A stretch of DNA of 48,404 bases from Bacillota bacterium (lineage in GTDB: Bacteria > Bacillota > Clostridia > Clostridiales > Clostridiaceae), in the NCBI GenBank assembly GCA_023451395.1, contig JAEXZL010000033.1, positions 1 to 48,404 on the forward strand. Direction: 5' to 3'. Shown here piece after piece: positions 42,117 through 48,404 of this stretch. The stretch's first letter is position 1, and the number at the start of each line of letters is the position of its first letter. The notes beneath the pieces are model-generated. The model was not told the DNA's origin. It ran no database searches and worked only from the letters and a program-made list of their open reading frames with translations. The translations under genes and the position numbers were made by a program.

Positions 42117-42359
42117 TTATTTGAGATTTTTATCCCCCAGCGGGTTCTCTTCCTTTGTATCCTCTAATGAAACCTTGCTATCACCTTTAATGCCCATTTT
42201 GCAGGTAAGCATATAAATGTTTTGAGTTATTTTTTCTAAAAGGTAATTTTGATAGCGTAGCTGATTATAGGCCTGATTTGCTAGAATGAAGCCCCATATA
42301 GCTACAAAAATTATAGTTATCATAAATAAAATGCCTAATATTTGAAGAGCTAATTGCAT
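42117..42359 (-). CDS. Small membrane protein, 80 aa
   Basis: A protein with one N-terminal hydrophobic segment (about 5-28) and a polar C-terminal half ending in acidic/lysine residues (LEDTKEENPLGDK). GGAGGT lies 8 nt before the ATG on the minus strand. No family recognised. It is convergent with the preceding small membrane gene, sharing a terminator. Confidence 0.65.
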   Translation of the reverse strand: MQLALQILGILFMITIIFVAIWGFILANQAYNQLRYQNYLLEKITQNIYMLTCKMGIKGDSKVSLEDTKEENPLGDKNLK

Positions 42360-42526
42360 TTAAAGCTACCTCCGAAAAGTTAATTATAAGATTATTACTT
42401 ATTATATCACATTATAGTAAATAGAAAAAATCATTAATCCATCACTTCTAGATATTTGTTGATAATATATATAGTTTTAAGGGTAGATGAATATAATTGT
42501 ATTAGACTATTCTTAGGGAGAGCATC

Positions 42527-43009
42527 ATGAGGCTATATAATAGGCTTTACAGCTACATTAAAAAAAAACATCTGGAAAAGGCAATGGCTATATTTGCAAA
42601 GATAGATATGAAAACTGTTTACGATATAATAACTAAAAATTGTTGGGAATATGGAATTCAGTACATACTTCTGATGAAGACACCCTTTGTTTTAGAGGTT
42701 GGTATTATTGGGAGAAGGGATAGGGTGCTGATAAAATTTCATAAGACACAAAAGGTTTATAGCTATGATATGATAAGCTTTAGAGAGTTCTTCTTGGCTT
42801 CGGACTATACTAGGGCTTACTATATTACCACCGGCTCCTTCCATAAGGAACACAAAGAAGGGAGCTGGAACCTTAGCTTCTTAGGAAGAAGACAGGTTAA
42901 AACCATCTCTTCTAAGGATTTTCTTATTAGACAGGAATGGATGACGCAACCCTATTACAGTCATTTTAAATATAAAAAGCTTGACTTTTATCCTTATCTT
43001 CCTTATTAG
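42527..43009 (+). CDS. Unknown protein with a possible Mrr-like nuclease fold
   Basis: A 160-aa basic protein. The central stretch, with FVLEVGIIGRRDRVLIKFHK and RAYYITTGSFHKEHKEG, resembles the core of Mrr-type restriction-endonuclease domains: strand, E/K-bearing strand, then an ITT-type strand. The canonical D-(E/Q)xK catalytic motif is not clearly complete, since VLIKFHK replaces the usual QxK. It may be an inactive or divergent nuclease-fold protein. The RBS GGGAGAG precedes the ATG. It lies alone before an ABC binding-protein gene. Assignment is tentative. Confidence 0.6.
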   Translation: MRLYNRLYSYIKKKHLEKAMAIFAKIDMKTVYDIITKNCWEYGIQYILLMKTPFVLEVGIIGRRDRVLIKFHKTQKVYSYDMISFREFFLASDYTRAYYITTGSFHKEHKEGSWNLSFLGRRQVKTISSKDFLIRQEWMTQPYYSHFKYKKLDFYPYLPY

Positions 43010-43096
43010 GAAAATTGATTAAATAAGAGATAATATGGAAATACTTTTAATAGTTTAATTATTGATAAGGAGAGGATAAAGATTAGAAGGCTTTTT

Positions 43097-44602
43097 TTGT
43101 TTTTTTATTTAGTTCTTTTTTCTATGATACTTTCGGGCTGCCTTTATAATGATGTTGAAAATACCTCTTCAGAAAATAAGGATATAATATACAGATTGAC
43201 CGTACTTCCTAAGGATTTTTCTGATAACAGAGAGGATATAGATAATCTGAAAGAGATTTATTCAGGTCTCTTTCAAGGACTTGTTACCTTAGATGAAAAA
43301 GGTGAGGTTATGCCTGATATGTCAAAAAGCTTTGAAATTCTTTCGGATGGTCTTGAGTATCGCTTTACATTAAGGAAAGATATATATAGAAGTGATGGTA
43401 GGAAAATAACCTCCTTAGATTTTCTTAATTTTTTTAAGGAAGCTTTATCTGGAGAAAGAGCGGATTATCTCTCAGAAAATTTAAAAATGGTCTATGGTGT
43501 TATGGATTACCACAATAATAAGACTTCATTTTCTAGGGTGGCTATAAAGGCTCCTGATGAGGATACCTTAGTTTTTCGATTAAATTATAAGTCTGAGGAC
43601 TTCTTAGAGATATTAAGCAGAAGAGAATATTATCTGAGAGATTTTAACAGCCTAAAAAATTTAAAAGAGGACTATGGTAAAACTTTTTATACCGGTTCCT
43701 TTTATATTGATAGCTTTGAAGAAGGGAAGCTTATATTAAAGAGAAATCCTTACTATTATGATAAGTCCTCTTCATTAAAAAGCAATATTGTTCTTATAGA
43801 AAATCTCACTAAAGAAAGTATCTTGGCAGACTTTAATATAGAGCTTTGCGATTTGTTTCAGGACCCTCCATTAAGCCAGCTTCGATCATTAGAAGAGAAG
43901 GTGAATATTAATAAAAGCTATAAAGGAATAACCTATGGTATGTCCTTTAATGAGGAGGTTACAGATAAAGAGCTTAGAAAAGCTATAGAAAAAGCTCTTT
44001 ATCTAGGGTACCTTACCGATGAAACAGGGGATCTAAGCTTTGGAGAATATACCTATGGGAAGCTTGTATATAATAAGGCTGAGACGAAGGAAGATACCTT
44101 AAGGGCATCAGTATCTTTAGATAATAATGTTAAAAACACCGATATTTCAAGGGAAAGGCTACTTGCAGAAGAGTACCTTAAGACCTCAGTAGTCTTTTCT
44201 AAGGATAATACATTTATCTTAGGAATTGAAGAGGAGGATAAGGGAAGAAGAATTGGAGAATTTACTAAAAATGCCTTGGAAAAATATTTAGGATTAAAAG
44301 TTCAAATTGTGTATCTTTCTAAAGAGGAATTTATAAAGGCAGTAGAAGAAGGAAAATATGATGCTTACATAGAAGCCTATAATGGAAAGACTCAAGAAAG
44401 TCTGTTAGAGGATGAAAGTAATAAGGAGAAGCTCTTATATGTTCCTCTTTTTTATGACTTTAAAATAGTATGCTCACAGAAAAATATTAAAGGAATAAAG
44501 TTTGATAATGAGGGTGGTTTAATATTAAAGGAGCTTAATAAGGTTGATATTAAGGATGAAGAGAATAAGGAAGATTTTTGGTATAGGTTACCAATAGGGT
44601 AG
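43097..44602 (+). CDS. Divergent OppA-like (SBP family 5) lipoprotein
   Basis: A roughly 500-aa exported lipoprotein. The lipobox is LSGC. The body shows the family-5 binding-protein pattern: VMPDMSKSFEILSDG, YRFTLRKDIYRSDG, ITSLDFLNFFKEALSG, FYTGSFYIDSFEEGKLILKR and KAIEKALY. It would bind a peptide-like ligand outside the cell. No permease or ATPase adjoins it. The start is uncertain. TTG at 43097 has AGAAGG but leaves an uncharged signal n-region; an in-frame ATT at 43082, behind AAGGAGAGG, would add RR and give a classic signal peptide. Confidence 0.78.
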   Translation: MFFYLVLFSMILSGCLYNDVENTSSENKDIIYRLTVLPKDFSDNREDIDNLKEIYSGLFQGLVTLDEKGEVMPDMSKSFEILSDGLEYRFTLRKDIYRSDGRKITSLDFLNFFKEALSGERADYLSENLKMVYGVMDYHNNKTSFSRVAIKAPDEDTLVFRLNYKSEDFLEILSRREYYLRDFNSLKNLKEDYGKTFYTGSFYIDSFEEGKLILKRNPYYYDKSSSLKSNIVLIENLTKESILADFNIELCDLFQDPPLSQLRSLEEKVNINKSYKGITYGMSFNEEVTDKELRKAIEKALYLGYLTDETGDLSFGEYTYGKLVYNKAETKEDTLRASVSLDNNVKNTDISRERLLAEEYLKTSVVFSKDNTFILGIEEEDKGRRIGEFTKNALEKYLGLKVQIVYLSKEEFIKAVEEGKYDAYIEAYNGKTQESLLEDESNKEKLLYVPLFYDFKIVCSQKNIKGIKFDNEGGLILKELNKVDIKDEENKEDFWYRLPIG

Positions 44603-44654
44603 AATTAACCTTTAATGAATAGTATTTTTGCTAAACCTTTTGTCAATAATATTA

Positions 44655-44675
44655 AAGGGCTGCTTTGCAGCCCTT
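44655..44675. terminator. Hairpin between convergent genes
   Basis: AAGGGCTGC (44655-44663) pairs with GCAGCCCTT (44667-44675) around TTT. T-tracts are poor on both sides. Confidence 0.65.
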
Positions 44676-44682
44676 GTTGCAT

Positions 44683-46068
44683 TTATAGTCTGCAGTTTTT
44701 AAAATATTTACCTTTAAGTAAAAATAGAAACATAAAAATAAGTGGTAGATTTTTTGTGCTATCAAAGGATAGCTTTCCTTGAGTGAAGGTTTCCTTTTTA
44801 CTATTGTATTCTACAGCCTTTAAGAATATTGGTGCACAGTCCGTTTCAAAAACACCTGCTGCAGGCATTTTAAAATTTTGCTCCTCAAGAAGATTATCTG
44901 AGCTAATCTTAAAACCTAAATATCTCTCAGGGCAATCAAGAGATGGAGTTTCAGGCCAGGAGGTAATGAGCTTTGACCCTAGCAGCTGATTTTTATATAC
45001 ATTCTTTAATATTTCTTCCTGATCTTTATCCATAGAACTATAAGAAATAAGAGAAAGCATATAATATACAATATCCTCAGCGGTGAATTTAATTTCTTTC
45101 TTATCTGATTTGTTTGTAATTAGCCTTTTTTCTTCATCATATAATTCTAAGAGCTCACCTAAGAGTTCATCTCTCCTTTCTCTTAAGGCTTCCATTCCAC
45201 AGCTATCATAAGAAAGGCTTAAATTTATAATAAATAGGCTCAGATGGTTTAATTTTTCCTTTATTCTGGAGCTTTCGTTAAGTTTTCCATTCATTAGCTC
45301 CAATATATCTAAAAGTAGGTGCTCTGTTTGCAGATTTTTTGATTGGGTAAAGTAAAGGTTTAGTGATAGTGCAATTTTATTAAGTTCCTCAAAGGACAGC
45401 CCGTAAAGGTTATCTCTGTAATGAAGAAGCATATTAAAAATATCTTCTGCAAAGCGTCCATAAATAGCTCCGTCCTTTTCTCCTATTAGCATATAATATT
45501 TATAAAAGGCCGTCATCATAGCAGCTTGTTCGGAGAATTTAAACTTATTTTCTTTGTCCTCAAAAACTATCTTGTCAGAGCTATCCTCAGAAATGTTTTT
45601 TCTGATTATAAAGACTCCCTCTGCATTTCTAAGATAGGAGGTATAAAAGTCCAGCTGATGCTTTGCCATATTTTTATATAGTATACTAAGTGTATAAAGG
45701 GAAGTATCCGTTTCTTTAAATTTATCATAATAATCAACAAGCTCCAAAAGGGAAAGGGTCATATAAGCACAGCTAGAAGGAACAACCTCCTTTTTAAAGG
45801 TTGCACTGTCCCAATAAGCATAATCCTTTTCTTTAATTATTTTAGGATTTGCTTTTTTATAGATACATAGAAGTGGAGAAAAATCTTTTATTATGTTAAT
45901 ATCAATGTTAGGAATATTCTTTTTAACCACCTTTGGATGCATGGTTATGCCACAGCGAGATTTTAATACCAGATGTTTTAAGGCTTCCTTTGAGAAAAAG
46001 AAAAGCTGATTTTCTAGGTTAGAGAGACTGAGGGTGTTCATCCTTAAAAAGGGGCCGATATATTTCAA
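44683..46068 (-). CDS. Unknown helical protein, 461 aa
   Basis: A cytoplasmic-looking protein with no signal peptide. Most of the chain is predicted helical, with repeating hydrophobic patterns such as SCAYMTLSLLELVDYYDKF and EQAAMMTAFYKYYMLIGEKD, suggestive of an alpha-helical array or alpha/alpha barrel. The N-terminal 60 residues contain CGITMHPKVVKKNIPNIDIN, and the last 100 include VFETDCAPIFLKAVE. No enzyme motif was recognised. GAGGTG points to TTG at 46068 as start; an in-frame GTG inside the RBS is unlikely. It is divergent from rph. Confidence 0.72.
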   Translation of the reverse strand: MKYIGPFLRMNTLSLSNLENQLFFFSKEALKHLVLKSRCGITMHPKVVKKNIPNIDINIIKDFSPLLCIYKKANPKIIKEKDYAYWDSATFKKEVVPSSCAYMTLSLLELVDYYDKFKETDTSLYTLSILYKNMAKHQLDFYTSYLRNAEGVFIIRKNISEDSSDKIVFEDKENKFKFSEQAAMMTAFYKYYMLIGEKDGAIYGRFAEDIFNMLLHYRDNLYGLSFEELNKIALSLNLYFTQSKNLQTEHLLLDILELMNGKLNESSRIKEKLNHLSLFIINLSLSYDSCGMEALRERRDELLGELLELYDEEKRLITNKSDKKEIKFTAEDIVYYMLSLISYSSMDKDQEEILKNVYKNQLLGSKLITSWPETPSLDCPERYLGFKISSDNLLEEQNFKMPAAGVFETDCAPIFLKAVEYNSKKETFTQGKLSFDSTKNLPLIFMFLFLLKGKYFKNCRL

Positions 46069-46226
46069 AATTTTCACCTCATTAAATAATCCTTATATAA
46101 ATAATATGAATGATTGGTAGGTTTTAGTGCATTATTTAATGAAAATAAAGACTTTTTTATTTATTTTAAAAGTAAAAAAGAAAACTATTATATATAGAAA
46201 AAGCTATTTGTAATGGAGGTAATTAA

Positions 46227-46979
46227 ATGCGAGTTGATGGTAGAAAGACTAATGATGCCTTGAGGAATGTAAAGATAACAAGAGATTATACAAAGTATGC
46301 AGAGGGTTCAGTGCTTATAGAAATGGGGGAAACTAAGGTTATATGTACTGCTTCTATTGAGGATAGAGTACCTCCTTTTTTAAAGGGAAGTGGTGAAGGC
46401 TGGATTACAGCAGAATATAGCATGCTTCCAAGATCCACTGCAGTTAGAAAGGCAAGGGATATAGGAAGACTTAAGTTAGATGGAAGAACCATGGAAATAC
46501 AAAGACTCATTGGAAGAGCTTTAAGATCCGTGGTTGACTTAAAAGCTATTGGTGAAAAGACCATATGGATTGATTGCGATGTTATACAGGCTGATGGAGG
46601 TACAAGGACAGCATCAATTACCGGAGCTTTTGTAGCTTTAGTAGATGCTGTTAACAAGCTTCATAAAAAGGAAAGCTTCGAGGTATATCCTATCAGAAGC
46701 TTCGTGGCAGCTGTGAGTGTTGGAATTGTAGGAGATAAGAAGCTTTTAGACTTATGCTATTTAGAGGATTCTCAGGCTAAGGTGGATATGAATATAATCA
46801 TGACGGATGAGGGAGAATTTGTGGAGCTTCAGGGCACAGGAGAAGAAAATCCTTTTAGTAAAAACGATTTAACAGAGCTTTTGGCACTAGGAGAAAAGGG
46901 AATAAAAACTCTTATTAATATTCAAAAGGAAAGTCTTAAAATGGACTGTCTCTGGATTGGAACAGGAGAAAGTAAATAA
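46227..46979 (+). CDS. rph: Ribonuclease PH
   Basis: Trims the 3' ends of tRNA precursors by phosphorolysis. The 250-aa length is typical. The family blocks are RVDGRKTNDALRNVKITRDY at the start, GSVLIEMGETKVICTASIED, GWITAEYSMLPRSTAVR and CDVIQADGGTRTASITGAFV. Active-site arginines and the aspartates of the phosphate site are present. GGAGGT precedes the ATG. It heads a tight operon with the XTP/dITP pyrophosphatase (1-bp gap) and a YfcE-type phosphodiesterase, a frequent Firmicute arrangement. Confidence 0.96.
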   Translation: MRVDGRKTNDALRNVKITRDYTKYAEGSVLIEMGETKVICTASIEDRVPPFLKGSGEGWITAEYSMLPRSTAVRKARDIGRLKLDGRTMEIQRLIGRALRSVVDLKAIGEKTIWIDCDVIQADGGTRTASITGAFVALVDAVNKLHKKESFEVYPIRSFVAAVSVGIVGDKKLLDLCYLEDSQAKVDMNIIMTDEGEFVELQGTGEENPFSKNDLTELLALGEKGIKTLINIQKESLKMDCLWIGTGESK

Positions 46980-46980
46980 T

Positions 46981-47598
46981 ATGAGAAGATTGGTGGTTGC
47001 TACAAACAATGAGCATAAGCTTATTGAGATAAAAGAGATACTCAAGGATGAGAATATAGAAATCTTATCACTTAAGGATCTTAATATAGACATTGATGTG
47101 GTGGAGGATGCTGATACCTTTATGGGCAATGCTCATAAAAAGGCTAAGGAGATTTATGACTACATTAACGAAAAGAACCTGGGTAACTTTATGGTTATGG
47201 CAGATGATTCGGGGCTTTCTGTAGATATATTAGGAGGAGAGCCTGGGGTATATTCTGCAAGATATGCCGGAACTCATGGAAACACAAGAAAAAACAATGA
47301 AAAGCTCTTAGAAAAGCTAAAGGGATATCCTCAAGAGGATAGGAAGGCAAGATTTATTTGTGCAATAGTACTTATTCTTTCTTCTAAAGAGGAGATAAAG
47401 GTTCAGGGTGAATCAGAAGGCTATATAATTGATAGACTGGTAGGGCAGGGTGGTTTTGGCTATGACCCTCTCTTTTACGTACCAGCTTATAATAAGACCT
47501 TTGGTGAGATGGACAATAAGACTAAAAATGAAATAAGTCATAGAGGAAGAGCCTTAGAAATGCTTAAGTCTGAACTGGCAAAAATTCAAGAGCAGTAG
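46981..47598 (+). CDS. rdgB: XTP/dITP pyrophosphatase (RdgB/HAM1 family)
   Basis: Removes non-canonical purine nucleotides (XTP, dITP) by hydrolysis to the monophosphate, preventing misincorporation. A 205-aa protein with RLVVATNNEHKLIEIKEIL at the N-terminus, MADDSGLSVDILGG at about 77-90, PGVYSARYAGTHGN, GGFGYDPLFYVP and SHRGRALEML near the end. All substrate-contact blocks of the family are present. The start is ATG at 46981, directly after rph; the frame is open 8 codons upstream, inside rph. Confidence 0.95.
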   Translation: MRRLVVATNNEHKLIEIKEILKDENIEILSLKDLNIDIDVVEDADTFMGNAHKKAKEIYDYINEKNLGNFMVMADDSGLSVDILGGEPGVYSARYAGTHGNTRKNNEKLLEKLKGYPQEDRKARFICAIVLILSSKEEIKVQGESEGYIIDRLVGQGGFGYDPLFYVPAYNKTFGEMDNKTKNEISHRGRALEMLKSELAKIQEQ

Positions 47599-47607
47599 GA
47601 GGTTACA

Positions 47608-48081
47608 GTGTTAATAGCAGTAGTTAGTGATACCCATCATGATAATTCTTCTATAAGAGAAGTTCTTTCTTCTATAGAAAATGCAGATGTTCTTATCCAT
47701 TTAGGAGATAATGTAATTGATGCTCTCTTTTTAAAGGAAAGATTTAAAGGAGAGAGCTATTATGTTAAGGGCAACTGTGACGGCTGGAATTCAGCTCCTA
47801 AGGAGCTTTTAATAGATATTAAAGGTATAAAGATCTTTGCTACTCATGGAGATGGTTATGGAGTTAAAATAAGCGATACTATGCTCCTTGTGGAAGCTAA
47901 GGAAAGAGGGGCAGATATTGCTCTATATGGACATACACATATACCTACTGTAGAGGAGAAGCAGGGTATCTGGGTTATTAATCCTGGTAGTCCTTCTCTT
48001 CCAAGAATGAGTAAAGCTAGTATAGCTTTTATTGATATTGACAATAATGGCAGAATAACCCCATATATATACAATATATAA
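47608..48081 (+). CDS. YfcE/MJ0936-type metallophosphoesterase
   Basis: A 157-aa calcineurin-fold phosphodiesterase. The metal-binding blocks are all present: VVSDTHHD (Asp, His), VLIHLGDNV, YVKGNCDG, FATHGDGYG and LYGHTHIP. The family cleaves phosphodiesters of unclear physiological identity. The start is GTG at 47608 with AGGAGG 6 nt upstream. It is the last gene of the rph-rdgB operon, 9 bp after rdgB. Confidence 0.92.
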   Translation: MLIAVVSDTHHDNSSIREVLSSIENADVLIHLGDNVIDALFLKERFKGESYYVKGNCDGWNSAPKELLIDIKGIKIFATHGDGYGVKISDTMLLVEAKERGADIALYGHTHIPTVEEKQGIWVINPGSPSLPRMSKASIAFIDIDNNGRITPYIYNI

Positions 48082-48124
48082 AATTCAATGGTGAAAAAAC
48101 CCGTAATATAAATTGAAAAAAGTA

Positions 48125-48153
48125 TTGACGTATTAAAGTATATCGTGTAGAAT
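48125..48153 (+). promoter_or_regulatory. Promoter of the tRNA cluster
   Basis: TTGACG (48125-48130) and TAGAAT (48148-48153) are 17 bp apart, with the first tRNA beginning 43 bp after the -10 element. Confidence 0.7.
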
Positions 48154-48195
48154 AATCATTGTCGCTGAGAGATGTATAAGCTTCTCCGGTGATAT

Positions 48196-48271
48196 CGGGG
48201 TGTGGCGCAGAGGGGAGCGCGCGGGCTTTGGGAGCATGAGGGCGCAGGTTCAATCCCTGTCACCCCGACCA
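48196..48271 (+). tRNA. tRNA-Pro (anticodon TGG)
   Basis: A 76-nt cloverleaf. The acceptor is CGGGGTG/CACCCCG with discriminator A and encoded CCA. The D stem is GCGC/GCGC with an 8-nt loop. The anticodon loop is TTTGGGA. The T stem is GCAGG/CCTGT around TTCAATC. The anticodon stem CGGGC/GCATG contains a G-A mismatch and a G-U pair, which is unusual but tolerable. Confidence 0.92.
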
Positions 48272-48277
48272 TGATAA

Positions 48278-48351
48278 GCGGGTGTAACTCAATGGTAGAG
48301 TTCTAGCCTTCCAAGCTAGCTACGTGGGTTCGATTCCCATCACCCGCTCCA
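48278..48351 (+). tRNA. tRNA-Gly (anticodon TCC)
   Basis: A 74-nt cloverleaf. The acceptor is GCGGGTG/CACCCGC with discriminator T and encoded CCA. The anticodon stem CTAGC/GCTAG encloses CTTCCAA. The T loop is TTCGATT. It is 6 bp after tRNA-Pro. Confidence 0.97.
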
Positions 48352-48354
48352 TGT

Positions 48355-48404
48355 GCGTCTTTAGCTCAGTTGGATAGAGCAACGGCCTTCTAAGCCGTGG
48401 GCCA
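48355..48404 (+). tRNA. tRNA-Arg (anticodon TCT), cut by the window end
   Basis: The 5' acceptor strand GCGTCTT, the D arm AGCTCAGTTGGATAGAGC and the anticodon arm ACGGC-CTTCTAA-GCCGT are present. The variable region starts, and the T arm lies beyond the window. AGA/AGG-reading tRNA-Arg fits the codon use of this genome. Confidence 0.9.

Noticed and set aside
46286..46657. 123-codon minus-strand frame inside rph
   Set aside because: It lies entirely opposite the conserved RNase PH core and has no start signal.
48029..48253. 74-codon minus-strand frame over the yfcE end and tRNA-Pro
   Set aside because: It crosses a tRNA gene and its promoter; there is no RBS.

Overview
The window looks like chromosomal DNA of a low-GC, Gram-positive, spore-former-type Firmicute, most likely Clostridium or a close relative. 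Base composition is strongly AT-rich, arginine is mostly AGA/AGG, ribosome binding sites are strong (AGGAGG-type), TTG and GTG starts are frequent, and U-tailed intrinsic terminators close most transcription units. Housekeeping genes (guaB-guaA, pgi, deoD, pcrA-ligA, rph-rdgB-yfcE, a tRNA cluster) alternate with accessory blocks. Almost everything is on the plus strand.

Layout. 1-145: the 3' end of an IS3-family element (transposase C-terminus plus right inverted repeat). 349-3660: a consensus promoter, a guanine-type purine riboswitch with terminator/antiterminator, then guaB and guaA. 3661-4900: a scarred region with a long inverted repeat, two gene remnants and a small VOC-family gene. 4933-10129: an RpiR-type regulator divergent from a sugar cassette (GH4 phospho-glycosidase, ChbG-type deacetylase, PTS EIICBA). 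Its arginine codon use (CGT-rich) differs sharply from its neighbours and suggests acquisition. 10532-14412: a WYL regulator followed by three exported or anchored beta-rich proteins, the last with a TGD-type sortase signal. 14485-16043: an Lrp regulator divergent from an old-yellow-enzyme gene, with a 10-bp inverted repeat between them. 16217-17937: an autoregulated-looking YtrA-type GntR gene and a DUF5808-like membrane protein. 18192-21545: three membrane proteins plus a membrane-tethered M20 peptidase. 21670-25782: MarR, MATE, a 49-aa protein, an MFS exporter and a ribbon-helix-helix/zinc-finger protein.

26478-30333 is an oppBCDF-type peptide ABC operon with no substrate-binding gene; about 490 bp upstream a strong RBS leads only to a 4-codon stub. 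30458-32499 holds a small membrane protein, pgi and a YaiI-family gene. Then come a seven-repeat triple-tyrosine protein without signal peptide (32608-34608), a lytic transglycosylase, deoD, an RsuA-family pseudouridine synthase and a YerC/TrpR-family gene. pcrA-ligA (37494-41808) carries a LexA-like site downstream of its -10 element. 41811-46068 contains poorly characterised genes: two small membrane proteins, an Mrr-like protein, an orphan OppA-like lipoprotein and a 461-aa unknown on the minus strand. The window ends with rph-rdgB-yfcE and tRNA-Pro, tRNA-Gly and a cut-off tRNA-Arg.

The most unusual candidates for new biology are the GH4 + ChbG + PTS cassette (a possible route for an acetylated alpha-linked disaccharide), the WYL-linked three-gene surface cluster, and the four-gene membrane/M20 operon. 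All functional statements come from reading motifs by eye; no database search was run.
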